A stretch of 64,000 nt of DNA from Ambrosia x helenae (GCA_030844895.1 CM061233.1:52257453-52321452), one strand, 5' to 3'. Positions 44,666 to 56,776 are shown, numbered from the stretch's first letter. Notes: generated by a model from the sequence alone, not told the origin. A program made the numbers and translations.

Positions 44666-44978
44666 GAAAAACCACATTCGACCATCTGATGTCCGGAATG
44701 AGATTTTTGATGCAAACTAAGTGTTTTATGCTTGAAACTTTTATGTGCATGACTAATTGATGTAATGGGTCACCAACGGGATGTCGGGTCGGCCTGGGAT
44801 GTCCGGTTAACGTTTAAACACACTTTTTAACACACGTAGTCAAGATCTGGACAATCGGGGACTAGTTAGCCTTCGGGTTAATAGTCATCACACTTATGTA
44901 AACTCATTGATAGGTTGTCATTAGTTGGGATTATCATACACGTGTTGGAATTCTAGTTATCAGAAGATGCACTCTAAG

Positions 44979-45650
44979 GTGAGTTTCACGGCCCCTCTTT
45001 TATACCTTTTTTTCTCTCGGGGGAGAAGCATGTCACACGTTTTAACAATGCAACGTTTATGATTTGAAAACGCAACTCTTATGAAACTTACCACTTTTGG
45101 AAACATAACACTTTTAGAAACATGACGCCTTTTGGGAATGTAACTCTTTTAAGAAACGTGACACGTTTGGCACTTGGCATATTTAACATTAGCACTTGAC
45201 ACTTTTAAACATTGGCATTTGGCATATTTAAACATTGGCACTTGACATTTTTAAACATTGACACTTGGCATTTGGCACTTGGCGCATGGCACTTATTTAC
45301 TATACGACGAAACCTAAGTCCCTATTGAAACCATGAATGTGCGGGGCACAACGGGGGAAATGTGGATAGATCTATTGGGCGTGACGAACCCCACCCGACG
45401 GCTGGGAGCCGGGCGGGTGCATATTGTCTCTACTTGACACTTGGCACATGGGCAGCAACTCGAGCAACGTTTGTCAGTAATGGTTTTAGCAACACAGTCG
45501 TAGTAGTAGGGAACGTTTGTTATTTACTTGGAACTTTTGCACACTTGGCACTTTATGAGGAATCGCTTTACACATGAAAACGTTTACGAACTTAAAACCT
45601 GTGAACTCACCAGCATTATATGTTAACGTCTTTTTGGCATGTTTTCTCAG
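44979..45650 (+). other. LTR leader intron, element E 5' LTR (672 nt, expanded)
   Basis: Donor AAG|GTGAGTTTCACGG, branch candidate GTTAAC, acceptor GTTTTCTCAG. About 200 bases longer than the other leader introns because of short repeats (TTGGCACTTGACA, TTTAAACATTGGCA) at about 45060-45300. Palindrome ATAGATCTAT at 45366. Confidence 0.6.
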
Positions 45651-45930
45651 GTCGCTAAGGTAGCAACATTGAGTATAGGCGCACGGAGTCTCACGGCGTC
45701 TAGGGATCATATGCATGTTTTGTTAAACATTTCAGACTTTGAGTTTTACTTTTAAGTTGTAATAATACATTTTGCTTCCGCTGTGTTAGAACGGTTTTGA
45801 AACTCAATGGTAGTTTACGTTGTTTTCTTATCATATAGATGTCATTTATTGTGACCGTTGACTTGGATCCTGGTGTGTCACGCGCCTCGCGGTATAACCC
45901 CGCATGTCAAAATTTGAGGGTGTGACAGAT

Positions 45931-45943
45931 TGGTATCAGAGCC
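45931..45943 (+). other. Primer binding site, element E
   Basis: TGGTATCAGAGCC, initiator Met tRNA type. Confidence 0.9.
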
Positions 45944-46240
45944 AATGGTTATAGTGAACTAGGACTGCATGTAGAGTCTAGTCTATAGCTGAGTATCACA
46001 CACGTTAGACGGTCACACATAGTTACGAGTCGTGTCATTTGGTAAACATACTAATCTTGTCTGGGTGTCAGTGTCCTCATCACACAGTATCACATTATCT
46101 ATCTTTTGTTATTCCTACCTTGGTTCTATCTTCTTCTTCGGGTTTGAAGATGAAGGGGCTATTCGCTTATACTTGGCAGTAGTGTACATTGGGGTGGCTT
46201 CGGCACAGATTTTTCCGGGATTTGGATATCTCCCCTCTAT
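45944..46240 (+). other. Leader of element E, first part
   Basis: Non-coding leader. The left arm of stem-loop I (GTACATT, 46194-46200) is here; its partner AATGTAC is at 56434-56440, beyond element F. TCTAT at 46236-46240 is the left target duplicate of F. Confidence 0.65.
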
Positions 46241-46351
46241 TGTAACATTTCGTATTTATACTTGTACGTTACACCATCGTATTCAATAAAACGTCAAGTT
46301 TCGTTATTCTCGTGTGTAATAATCATTTTTGTCGCTTATTTGAAACCCTAA

Positions 46352-46395
<44 letters not shown>

Positions 46396-46429
46396 GTGGA
46401 TGTGGGATAATTATCAAAAAAATAAACAC

Positions 46430-46503
46430 TTGGGCCGGGAATCGAACCCGCGCCCAAGGCCGGCCTAGACCACCCAAGCACACAAACCAGCTGGGCTGGC
46501 CAA
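46430..46503 (-). other. tRNA-like module in F 5' LTR, antisense
   Basis: On the minus strand: A-box-like AGCCCAGCTGG (46498-46488) and B-box GGTTCGATTCC (46448-46438) inside a T-arm-like CGGG-TTCGATT-CCCG. The spacing fits a tRNA or tRNA-derived SINE head. No full tRNA cloverleaf is convincing. Repeated at 54131-54206. Confidence 0.65.
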
Positions 46504-46775
46504 CACTTATGTTTGAATCCCAGCACGTTATAATTAAATACTTGATTTTAAAACCTTCACAGTTGACTAAGGAAAGTCAACTGTGGACGCGTATGCTTCA
46601 AATCAATCCAATTACTCGTGATTGATCTAATTTTGGCATCTCTACACGATGACCGGCCTCGTCTGACTAAGCCACACGTTGATTATGATCAATTGTTACC
46701 CAATTTAACTCGATTACGCGTATAGACTTCAATTCTTGGTCAAACATGCCGATTTGATCACTGATGCATCCTCCC

Positions 46776-46782
46776 TATAAAT
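46776..46782 (+). promoter_or_regulatory. TATA box, element F 5' LTR
   Basis: TATAAAT after CATCCTCCC; repeated at 54480-54486. Lies between the two tRNA-like modules. Confidence 0.6.
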
Positions 46783-47110
46783 TGAACCTCTGCGAAGCAT
46801 TACAACTCGCCAATAATCCTTTCTCTACCTCCAATTCTTCACAATAAACACTCTGTTCTTGTTCTTGATTCGCTGTTTGACTTTTAAGCTTGACCAAGCA
46901 ATCGAACACGATACAAACCTGTAAGTCTAATAATTTATGTGGGTTTTGATCACCGGCGTGCACACATCAAAAGCCCTAAGATCAATTGAGCTATTGATGT
47001 GTGTAACAGATTATTGCAAATCTAGGGTTCGTGGTTTATGAATTGGGGATGAAACTGTTTTCGCGTAATATATTTATTTTTATTAAAACGGGATAAATCA
47101 CAACCACAGG

Positions 47111-47187
47111 CCTAGGCCAAGTGGTTGTGACTGATGTTAGCAACCGTAGCCATCCGGGTTCGAGTCCCGGCATGGGCGCCCCTTTTT
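47111..47187 (+). other. tRNA-like module in F 5' LTR, sense, with Pol III-type terminator
   Basis: A-box TAGGCCAAGTGG (47113-47124), B-box GGTTCGAGTCC (47157-47167) in a perfect T-arm (CCGGG-TTCGAGT-CCCGG), and TTTTT at 47183-47187. The 5' acceptor arm does not pair, so it is tRNA-derived, not a tRNA gene. Repeated at 54815-54890. Confidence 0.7.
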
Positions 47188-48024
47188 CCACATTTTTCAT
47201 TTTAAAAAAAACAAACCATATATAATTATATATTATACATCAAATCTTGTAAATTCATTTTTAATTATTAAAACCTTTTTATAAATTCTAAAAAAATTAT
47301 ATTTATCAAATCTGATGTAAAAGATTTATCTACAATTTTTAGTTTTCAGAAATTCATTTATTTAATATTTATAATAATTAAATCAATTTTATGCTATTAT
47401 ATTTATAAAAATCCATTAAAATATCAAAACAATTTTATAAATTCCTACAAAAATTATCCTGAGTTTGTACAATGTTAAACTTTACTGAAATGATTTTTAA
47501 TTCAGAAAAATCATTTATTTTATATTTTTAATCAATTTTTGTTAGTTTTAATCATAATTAAGTCATAATAAATTCAATTTTTATTATTTTTGCACCAAAA
47601 TTTTATAAAATTTATTTTTAAATATTTAGAACAGAAATATGATTTTTAGAATAATAATTCTTTAATTTTAGTATTTTTAAATATTAAAGTTAAATTTTGG
47701 CAATTTGTAATAAATAGATTTAAAAATCCATTTTAAAGAAAATAATTTTATAAAAATTATTTTTATACTTCAAGCACATTATTGTGAACATTCTAAATTC
47801 AAATTTTATAAAAAGACTTTCTTTTATTTAATTATCAAATTTCCCTTTATTTAATTAACATTTTATTATAAATTCAACAATTGGATATCCCCAAATCGAA
47901 ACCCTAGAATATACTTATCAACTAGTTAGACTTAGACTTATTTGTTGCCTTATACATAGGGTAATACTTGGCAATCTATTGGGCTACACTTATACTATTC
48001 CTCAATACCTAATGCTATACCAAG

Positions 48025-48491
48025 GTGAGTTTACGTAACCATGTTTATGCGATTCTTTATACTTGCAACAATTTTAAGCAATTCAACATGCATGTCTAGT
48101 AGTAAACTTTATTGCCTCATGAATTAGTCAACAGTTTCAACGAGTTTCAACGAGTTTCAACATTACATAATCATTAGCTATGGCCAAGCCGGCGATACTC
48201 AATAATAGATCTATTGGATTGACAACCCCACCTGGATACGTGTACCTCCTACATAGGTAACGTGGGTGATTGTTATCGTTCCAACATATTACTAAGGTGA
48301 ACCGTAGATGACGGGATGTACCTAAACTAGTCGGAGGTTTGATTATGTCAACATATTATACTATTCATGTAGACTTAAATTTACGATAGACATACGAATT
48401 GCTAGACTTTTATACTTAAACTATTTGCTTAACATGGATTATGTATTCTCACCAACTTCTAGTTGACCCCCCCATTTTTACAACTCAACAG
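48025..48491 (+). other. LTR leader intron, element F 5' LTR (467 nt)
   Basis: Donor AAG|GTGAGTTTACG, acceptor AACTCAACAG|GTAATAATG. The 3' LTR has it at 55727-56192 (466 nt). Confidence 0.58.
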
Positions 48492-48725
48492 GTAATAATG
48501 ATGCATGAAGATTAGAGTATTTATGAAGACAATAAGGAGTCTATGCATGCTTGATTCTTGTGTGATGTATTAGATTTCCACATTCAAAACTCTTATGTAT
48601 TTCAATTTTTGGATATTTGTCATTTAATATTTATTTCAATTAAAATTTGGATTACCATGTGCTACTGTATACTCATTCTTACGTGACACCTCGATGTTTC
48701 CGCCATCGGTTGGGGTGTTACAGAT

Positions 48726-48738
48726 TGGTATCAGAGCC
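48726..48738 (+). other. Primer binding site, element F
   Basis: TGGTATCAGAGCC, initiator Met tRNA type, three bases after the LTR. Confidence 0.92.
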
Positions 48739-49273
48739 TTGGTTATAGGGAATTAGGTTATTAGAAAATAATCTAGACTATAACCTTAGGGACTTAAACA
48801 GTACTTGCTTCTCTTACTTGTAACCCTAATTGCTTCCCTAATCCTATCCTTATCCTATACCTTATATAACCCTAAACCTACATGTGACTACTCTTATTCG
48901 TCTGCTGCAATCCTGATCCACCATTAGATTAATAGGACAAAATCCTCAGGTTTAACCTGAACCCCCTTGAGATCTCGTCGAAGTTCTAGATTTTAATAAC
49001 GAACACGTGCAATCTGGAAGGGTGAACGCCTGTATTCTGAGTCTTCTGTCTAGGCTGGCATTGCGCATATATCCCAATCAGACGAGGGACCCGGATGCCT
49101 ACCTGGGAATTCTCGGGATGAGTGTTCACTTATAGGCTAAAGCATGTCTTCATATGTTATTAGAATTTAGAATCTTTGATAAGTCAACGTTTTCGTTTAT
49201 TCGTTTTAATTAATGAATAAATGATTACATTCCTTATATAATCTCATTCATTTCATTGTGTCTATTACAGATC
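48739..49273 (+). other. Leader of element F
   Basis: Untranslated. I do not find the GTGCAC hairpin of B-E here. The sequence just before gag (TTGTGTCTATTACAG|ATC) looks like a 3' splice site. Confidence 0.5.
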
Positions 49274-50143
49274 ATGCCTCCACGTCGCAGCACTCGTAAC
49301 AGCAATGGTGAGAACCACGAAGAAGGTGGTGACAACCATAACCATGACCAAGGTCCTAGCCACAACAACAATGGTATTGATGCTCAACTGGCTGCGATCA
49401 TTTCTCAAAAAATGGCGCAGCAAATCGCAACTCTAGTTCCCAATTTACTCGCTCAGGTCATCCAAATGAACGGCAACGGGAACGGTCACGGCAACGGGAA
49501 CGGCAATGGGAACGGGAACGGCAATGATAATGGAAATGGACCCCCAGCCTGCACCCTTAAGCATTTCAATTCTTGTAACCCTCCAAAGTTTAGTGGTGAA
49601 GAAGGAGCTACAGGACTCCTCCAGTGGTTTGAGGGTATTGAGAATACCTTCATCAACAGTGAATGCCCCGACAACTTCAAGGTTCGTTACGCCATGAGTG
49701 TTCTCCACAAACGAGCACTCACTTGGTGGAATGAAGAAAAGCGTACTCGTGGGGCCGAAGTTGCTCTTGCTATGACATGGGACCAAGTCAAGGAGGTCAT
49801 GAAGGAAGAGTTTTGTCCTCGCAATGAAGTTAAGAAGCTTGAGGATGAGTTTCACACCCTAGCTCAAGATAGTGGGGAAAACCTTGCCTACAACACCCGC
49901 TTTCACGAGCTTAGCTTATTGTTGCCTCACAAAGTTACCCCTCTGCCGGTAGCCATCGAGAAGTACATCGGTGGTCTGCCCATGCAAATCCAGGACACCG
50001 TTTGGGGAAGAAATCCTGCAACTTTGGAAGAGGCCAAGCGTCTAGCGGCCACTCTTACTGATAATCACGTGAAGAACGGTACTCTCTTCCGCAAGGGCAC
50101 TAAGAAGACGGTTGCTAAAGACACTCCACAGCCTGCAATTTAA
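49274..50143 (+). CDS. gag of element F, ended by a premature stop
   Basis: Start chosen at MPPRRSTRNSNGENHEEGG, the usual head of this gag type; the frame upstream is not expected to be translated. The N-terminal third has an Asn/Gly (NGNGNG) repeat from AACGGC-type microsatellite. The capsid-like region has GATGLLQWFEGIENTF, ALTWWNEEKR and EEFCPRNEVKKLEDEF. TAA at 50141-50143 interrupts what is otherwise one gag-pol frame: the following codons continue in the same frame to the knuckles. No intron is seen at the position used in B-D. Packages RNA and assembles particles. Confidence 0.9.
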   Translation: MPPRRSTRNSNGENHEEGGDNHNHDQGPSHNNNGIDAQLAAIISQKMAQQIATLVPNLLAQVIQMNGNGNGHGNGNGNGNGNGNDNGNGPPACTLKHFNSCNPPKFSGEEGATGLLQWFEGIENTFINSECPDNFKVRYAMSVLHKRALTWWNEEKRTRGAEVALAMTWDQVKEVMKEEFCPRNEVKKLEDEFHTLAQDSGENLAYNTRFHELSLLLPHKVTPLPVAIEKYIGGLPMQIQDTVWGRNPATLEEAKRLAATLTDNHVKNGTLFRKGTKKTVAKDTPQPAI

Positions 50144-53100
50144 GTCAAGCCTGAGACCTCAAGCAACAAAAAGCGCAAGGCTAGAAACTACATGGTTGCT
50201 GCTACTCCACCTACTGCCCAAAACCCAGCCAAGAAGCCATATGGCGGGACACACCCTCTTTGCAACACCTGTCAGTTCCATCATCTTCCTGGTAGACCGT
50301 GCCGCCAGTGTAATAACTGTAAACGGTATGGACACTACACCAACGCCTGTCAAGCCCCTGCTGCCCAAAACAACCAAAACAACCAAAACAACCCAGCCAG
50401 AAACAACCCAGCTCCCAACCAACAAAACAACAGGCCTACTCGTGGTCAATGCTACGAGTGTGGTAGCCCTGATCACTACATCAACAACTGCCCTAATCGT
50501 AACCAGAACCAAAACCGAAACCGAAACCAAAACCAAAACCAGAACCAAGGTGCTCGAGGTCGCGCCTACAATCTCAACGCTAACCAGGCTCGTGACAACA
50601 ATGAAGTGGTGAATGGTACGTTCCTCATTAATAACCACTATGCATCCATATTATTTGATTCAGGAGCTGATAAGTCATTTGTGTCACTGAAGTTTGAACC
50701 TTTACTTAACTTACCCCACACTAATCTAGAGGGACCTTTAGTGGTAGAGGTAGCTAACGGGAAGTCTATTTCGATCGACTCTATTATTCGTAACTGCTTG
50801 TTGAACCTCGACGATCATACCTTCTCTATCGATCTCATCCCCATGCATCTTGGTAGTTTTGATGTTATAGTAGGCATGGACTGGTTGTCAACTCATCGTG
50901 CCGAAATTTTGTGCTTCAAGAAAGTCATACGCATTCCTCTCGAATCTAGTGAGATTTTGAAGATCTATGGTGAGAAACCCTGTGGCGAGCTTAAGCTTAT
51001 GTCTTGTACTACTGCCCAAAAGTACGTACGAAAGGGGTATACAGCCTTCTTAGCTAACGTGATAGAGAAGAAGGACAAAGGCAAAAGTATCCAAGACATT
51101 CCTATTATTCGAGACTATCCTGAAGTCTTCCCAGAGGATTTACCTGGTTTGCCTCCTGCTCGACAAGTGGAATTTCGAATTGATCTTGTTCCTGGTGCTA
51201 ATCCTGTCGCTAGAGCTCCTTATCGTCTTGCACCCTCTGAGATGCAAGAACTCGCCAGTCAATTACAGGAACTTTCTGATAATGGGTTCATTCACCCTAG
51301 TTCTTCTCCATGGGGAGCCCCTGTCTTGTTCGTTAAAAAGAAGGATGGTTCTCTTAGAATGTGTATTGACTATCGTGAACTCAACAAACTCACCATCAAG
51401 AATCGTTATCCACTGCCTAGGATTGACGATCTCTTCGATCAACTTCAAGGAGCAACCCACTTCTCGAAGATTGATCTCCGTTCTGGTTATCATCAGCTTA
51501 GAGTCCACGATGAAGATATTCCCAAGACAGCTTTTCGCACACGTTATAGTCACTACGAATTCATGGTTATGCCTTTTGGATTGACCAACGCTCCCGCAGT
51601 CTTTATGGATTTGATGAATCGGGTGTGTAGACCCTATCTCGACAAATTCGTGATCGTCTTCATCGATGATATTTTGATTTACTCTAAATCAAAATCTGAT
51701 CACGAGCAACATCTTCACTCTATCTTGATTCTCCTAAAGAAAGAACAACTATATGCAATGTTCTCAAAATGTGAATTTTGGCTTAAGGAAGTTCAATTTT
51801 TGGGGCATGTCATTGATATGAACGGGATTCATGTTGATCCCGCAAAGATCGAAGCTGTGAAAAATTGGAGTGTTCCTCAAACTCCAACTGAAGTCCGTTC
51901 TTTCCTTGGTTTGGCTGGTTATTATCGTCGATTCATCGCCAATTTCTCCAAGATCGTTGTTCCTCTCACTACCTTAACTCACAAGGGTAGACCCTATGAG
52001 TGGGGACCAAAGCAAGAGGAAGCATTTGAAACTCTTAAGCTGAAACTCTGTGAAGCTCCTATCTTGTCTCTACCTGATGGTAATGATGATTTCGTGGTCT
52101 ACTGTGATGCATCGAACCAAGGTCTTGGTTGTGTTCTCATGCAACGAGGAAAGGTTATTGCTTATGCGTCTCGACAACTCAAGACTCACGAAAAGAATTA
52201 TACCACCCATGATCTTGAATTGGGCGCTGTTGTCTTTGCACTCAAGATTTGGAGACATTATCTTTATGGGACCAACTGTGTGGTGTTCACGGACCACAAA
52301 AGTCTCCAACATGTCTTCGACCAAAAGAATCTTAACATGAGACAACGACGTTGGGTTGAATTACTTAACGACTATGATTGCGAAATTCGCTACCATCCTG
52401 GCAAGGCGAATGTTGTGGCTGACGCACTTAGTCATAAAGAGCGTATCAAACTCCAATGTGCGAGAGTTCGTACTGATCTTCAAGATCGCATTCTCCAGGC
52501 TCAACACACATCAGTCACCCAAGGTAACATGTACGATGAAATGTCTTGTGGTGCTGAAACTCAACTTGAAACCAAACCTGATGGTCTTCTCTATTTTCTT
52601 AATCGACTGTGGATTCCCGACCGTGATGATCTTCGTACTTTTCTCATGAACGAGGCTCATAAGTCTCATTATTCTATTCATCCTGGAGCTGACAAGATGT
52701 ACCAAGATCTCCGTTATTCTTATTGGTGGCCTGGTATGAAGAAAGACATTGCTCTTTTCGTTGCAAAATGCCTCACTTGTTCCAAGGTCAAGGCTGAACA
52801 TCAACGACCATCTGGTATGCTTGAACAACCAGAGATTCCTGTATGGAAATGGGAGAGCATAGCTATGGATTTCATCACCAAACTCCCTCGTACACCCAAA
52901 AGATTTGACAGTATTTGGGTAATCGTCGATCGTTTGACCAAGTCAGCCCACTTCTTACCTATTCGTGAGAAGTACTCTGTGGAAAGGTTGGCAAAGATGT
53001 ACGTAAGTGAAATCGTATGTCGTCATGGTATACCCTTGGATATTATCTCTGATCGCGATGGTCGTTTCACCTCTCACTTTTGGGAGTCTCTACAAGATGC

Positions 53101-53941
53101 TTTAGGTACCAAGTTGAACCTGAGTACTGCTTATCACCCTCAAACAGATGGTCAGACTGAACGGACCATCCAAACACTTGAGGATATGCTCAGGGCATGT
53201 ATCATCGATTTTGGTGGCGCATGAGATTCTCATCTTCCTTTGGTTGAGTTTTCATACAACAACAGTTACCACGCCAGCATTAACATGGCTCCTTTCGAGG
53301 CACTCTATGGTCGGAAATGTCGTTCTCTGTCTGTTGGACTGAGGTTGGTGAAGCTCGTATCACTGGACCCGAACTAATCCAGGAAACCACAGACAAAATT
53401 CAACTCATTCAGGATAATCTTCTCAAGGCTAGAAGTCGTCAGAAGAGTTATGCTGATAGACGTCGTAAACCCTTGGAATTTCAAGTTGGGGACCTTGTAC
53501 TACTTAAGGTATCCCCTTGGAAAGGAGTAATTCGTTTCTATAGAAAGGGAAAACTAGCTCCTCGATACGTAGGCCCCTTCAAAATTCTTGACAGAGTTGG
53601 AAAAGTGGCCTACAAACTTGATCTTCCACCTGAGCTAAGCAATGTTCACCCGACCTTCCATGTTTCGAATCTCAAGAAATGCTTAGCGGATGAGAACCTT
53701 CATGTTCCTCTTGAGGATGTGCAAATTGATGAAAGCATGCACATTATCGAGAAACCCGTCGAGATTGTTGATACTGGAGTCACGAAACTCAAGCGCAGTC
53801 GCATTCCGATCGTTAAGGTTTCGTTGGGAATCTAAACGAGGCCCAGAGTTCACTTGGGAACGTAAAGACCAGATGAAGTCGAAGTATCCACATCTTTTTC
53901 CACCAGACTCTCCAACTCCAACTTCGGGACGAAGTTCCTAA
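50144..53941 (+). pseudogene. Nucleocapsid and pol of element F (two small frame changes, one stop)
   Basis: Same frame as gag. Order (residue numbers from 50192): knuckles CNNCKRYGHYTNAC and CYECGSPDHYINNC, protease DSG at 156, RT with FIDD (D492, D493), RNase H (VYCDASNQGLGCVL), integrase HHCC (KCLTCSKVK), catalytic D893, D954 and E990 with 35 residues between the last two, then GPY/F and chromodomain. TGA at 53222-53224 replaces the Trp found in relatives; one base is missing near 53329 and one extra near 53820. Stop at 53939-53941. Domain order identifies a chromovirus. Every catalytic residue is present, so inactivation is recent. Confidence 0.93.
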
Positions 53942-53954
53942 AAGTAGGGGAGAC
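53942..53954 (+). promoter_or_regulatory. Polypurine tract, element F
   Basis: AAGTAGGGGAGAC immediately before the 3' LTR; single, without the upstream duplicate seen in A, C, D and E. Confidence 0.75.
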
Positions 53955-54130
53955 TGTAACATTTAGTATTTATACTTGTACGTTACACCATCGTATTCAA
54001 TAAAACGTCAAGTTTCGTTATTCTCGTGTGTAATAATCATTTTTGTCGCTTATTTGAAACCCTAATACTATATATATATATTATATATTATATATATATG
54101 TGGATGTGGGATAATTATCAAAAAAATAAA

Positions 54131-54206
54131 CACTTGGGCCGGGAATCGAACCCGCGCCCAAGGCCGGCCCAAACCACCCAAGCACACAAACCAGCTGGGC
54201 TGGCCA
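54131..54206 (-). other. tRNA-like module in F 3' LTR, antisense
   Basis: B-box at 54152-54142 and A-box-like at 54201-54191, as in the 5' LTR. Confidence 0.62.
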
Positions 54207-54814
54207 ACACTTATGTTTGAATCCCAGCACGTTATAATTAAATACTTGATTTTAAAACCTTCACAGTTGACTAAGGAAAGTCAACTGTGGACGCGTATGC
54301 TTCAAATCAATCCAATTACTCATGATTGATCTAATTTTGGCATCTCTACGTGATGACCGGCCTCGTCTGACTAAGCCACACGTTGATTGTGATCAATTGT
54401 TACCCAATTTAACTCGATTACGCGTATAGACTTCAATTCTTGGTCAAACATGCCGATTTGATCACTGATGCATCCTCCCTATAAATTGAACCTCTGCGAA
54501 GCATTACAACTCGCCAATAATCCTTTCTCTACCTCCAATTCTTCACAATAAACACTATGTTCTTGTTCTTGATTCGCTGTTTGACTTTTAAGCTTGACCA
54601 AGCAATCGAACACGATACAAACCTGTAAGTCTAATAATTTATGTGGGTTTTGATCACCGGCGTGCACACATCAAAAGCCCTAAGATCAATTGAGCTATTG
54701 ATGTGTGTAACAGATTATTGCAAATCTAGGGTTCGTGGTTTATGAATTGGGGATGAAACTGTTTTCGCGTAATATATTTATTTTTATTAAAACGGGATAA
54801 ATCACAACCACAGG

Positions 54815-54890
54815 CCTAGGCCAAGTGGTTGTGATGATGTTAGCAACCGTAGCCATCCGGGTTCGAGTCCCGGCATGGGCGCCCCTTTTT
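54815..54890 (+). other. tRNA-like module in F 3' LTR, sense
   Basis: A-box 54817-54828, B-box 54860-54870, TTTTT 54886-54890; the same intact T-arm as in the 5' LTR. Confidence 0.66.
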
Positions 54891-56423
54891 CCACATTTTT
54901 CATTTTTAAAAAACAACCATTTATAATTATATATTATACATCAAATCTTGTAAATTCATTTTTAATTATTAAAAACCTTTTTATAAATTCTAAAAAAATT
55001 ATATTTATCAAATCTGATGTAAAAGATTTATCTACAATTTTTAGTTTTCAGAAATTCATTTATTTAATATTTATAATAATTAAATCAATTTTATGCTATT
55101 ATATTTATACAAATCCATTAAAATATCAAAACAATTTTATAAATTCCTACAAAAATTATCCTGAGTTTGTACAATGTTAAACTTTACTGAAATGATTTTT
55201 AATTCTGAAAAATCATTTATTTTATATTTTTAATCAATTTTTGTTAGTTTTAATCATAATTAAGTCATAATAAATTCAATTTTTATTATTTTTGCACCAA
55301 AATTTTATAAAATTTATTTTTAAATATTTAGAACAGAAATATGATTTTTAGAATAATAATTCTTTAATTTTAGTAATTTTAGATATTAAAGTTAAATTTT
55401 GGCAATTTGTAATAAATAGATTTAAAAATCCATTTTAAAGAAAATAATTTTATAAAAATTATTTTTATACTTTAAGCACATTATTGTGAACATTCTAAAT
55501 TCAAATTTTATAAAAAGACTTTCTTTTATTTAATTATCAAATTTCCCTTTATTTAATTAACATTTTATTATAAATTCAACAATTGGATATCCCCAAATCG
55601 AAACCCTAGAATATACTTATCAACTAGTTAGACTTAGACTTATTTGTTGCCTTATACATAGGGTAATACTTGGCAATCTATTGGGCTACACTTATACTAT
55701 TCCTCAATACCTAATACTATACCAAGGTGAGTTTACGTAACCATGTTTATGCGATTCTTTATACTTGGAACAATTTTAAGCAATTCAACATGCATGTCTA
55801 GTAGTAAACTTTATTGCCTCATGAATTAGTCAACAGTTTCAACGAGTTTCAACGTTTCAACATTACATAATCATTAGCTATGGCCAAGCCGGCGATACTC
55901 AATAATAGATCTATTGGATTGACAACCCCACCCGGATACGTGTACCTCCTACATAGGTAGCGTGGGTGATTGTTATCATTCCAACATATTACTAAGGTGA
56001 ACCATAGATGACGGGATGGACCTAAACTAGTCGGAGGTTTGATTATGTCAACATATTATACTATTCATGTAGACTTAAATTTACAATAGACATACGAATT
56101 GCTAGACTTTTATACTTAAAACTATTTGCTTAACATGGATTATGTATTCTCACCAACTTCTAGTTGACCCCCCCATTTTTACAACTCAACAGGTAATAAT
56201 GATGCATGAAGATTAGAGTATTTATGAAGACAATAAGGAGTCTATGCATGCTTAATTCTTGTGTGATGTATTAGATTTCCACATTCAAAACTCTTATGTA
56301 TTTCAATTTTTGGATATTTGTCATTTAATATTTATTTCAATTAAAATTTGGATTACCATGTGCTACTGTATACTCATTCTTACGTGACACCTCGATGTTT
56401 CCGCCATCGGTTGGGGTGTTACA

Positions 56424-56776
56424 TCTATGCTCTAATGTACATACTTGCCTACATACACACACTATCATGCACTAGTACTTGTCATAGTACACTCCTAAGT
56501 GACTGTTCACTTTGGGATCCTCGTGCGATAACAGTTTCTTTTAGGAATGTGGGTATCGGGTGATTTGAAGTTCTAGCTAGGAGCACGCCTAGAGGACCAT
56601 GTAGAGCGATTTGTTATTTCGGTGCACACGAAATCATAAATCGAAATGCATGAAAATCTTGGTGGACTTCGTGTTCGGACTAATGGTCATGCTGGAACCA
56701 CGTTCTGAATTCGTTTGGTCACTTGTAGCTCGATCTGTTGGTGGTTTTGAGTGTCTTGTCTCATGTTTGGCAGAAC
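56424..56776 (+). other. Leader of element E, second part, with GTGCAC hairpin
   Basis: Holds the right arm of stem-loop I (AATGTAC, 56434-56440). The covarying hairpin is at 56607-56643: 15 positions per arm, one T.C mismatch at pair 7 and one G.T; the loop is GTGCACA, one G shorter than in B, C and D. The hairpin ends 134 nt before the gag ATG. Confidence 0.75.

Larger units (their letters stand above)
43115..45927 (+). repeat. 5' LTR of element E (family 1 variant)
   Basis: 2,813 bp, opening TGTGACACCCGACATGTTTGG. A GGTCGAA/GGGCGAA cluster (43505-43690) precedes TATA; a second cluster is a true tandem array at 44475-44665. The leader intron 44979-45650 is longer than in relatives. A CA run lies at 43269-43288. 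Confidence 0.9.
46241..48722 (+). repeat. 5' LTR of element F
   Basis: 2,482 bp. Contains a TA microsatellite (46354-46387), an antisense tRNA-like module (46430-46503), TATA (46776), a sense tRNA-like module with T-run (47111-47187), an AT-rich core and a leader intron (48025-48491) with palindrome AATAGATCTATT (48204). Confidence 0.93.
46241..56423 (+). mobile_element. Element F, nearly intact Ty3/gypsy chromovirus (10.2 kb)
   Basis: LTRs 46241-48722 and 53955-56423, TSD TCTAT at 46236-46240 and 56424-56428, PBS, gag-pol in one long frame, polypurine tract. Different family from A-E: LTRs open TGTAACATTT and end GGGGTGTTACA. The coding region has only two stop codons and two frame changes. 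The LTR pair differs by roughly 1 percent. Inserted in the leader of E. Confidence 0.95.
53955..56423 (+). repeat. 3' LTR of element F
   Basis: 2,469 bp. TATA 54480-54486, leader intron 55727-56192. Ends GGGGTGTTACA and is followed by TCTAT. Confidence 0.93.

Noticed and set aside
47111..47187. Functional tRNA gene
   Set aside because: A- and B-boxes and a T-arm exist, but the acceptor arm does not pair and no convincing anticodon arm forms.
49062..49090. Dimer hairpin in the F leader around TGCGCA
   Set aside because: A six-base palindrome is present but no stem of useful length flanks it.
50159..50638. 159-residue minus-strand frame in F
   Set aside because: Complement of the Asn/Gln repeat region of the nucleocapsid; low complexity.
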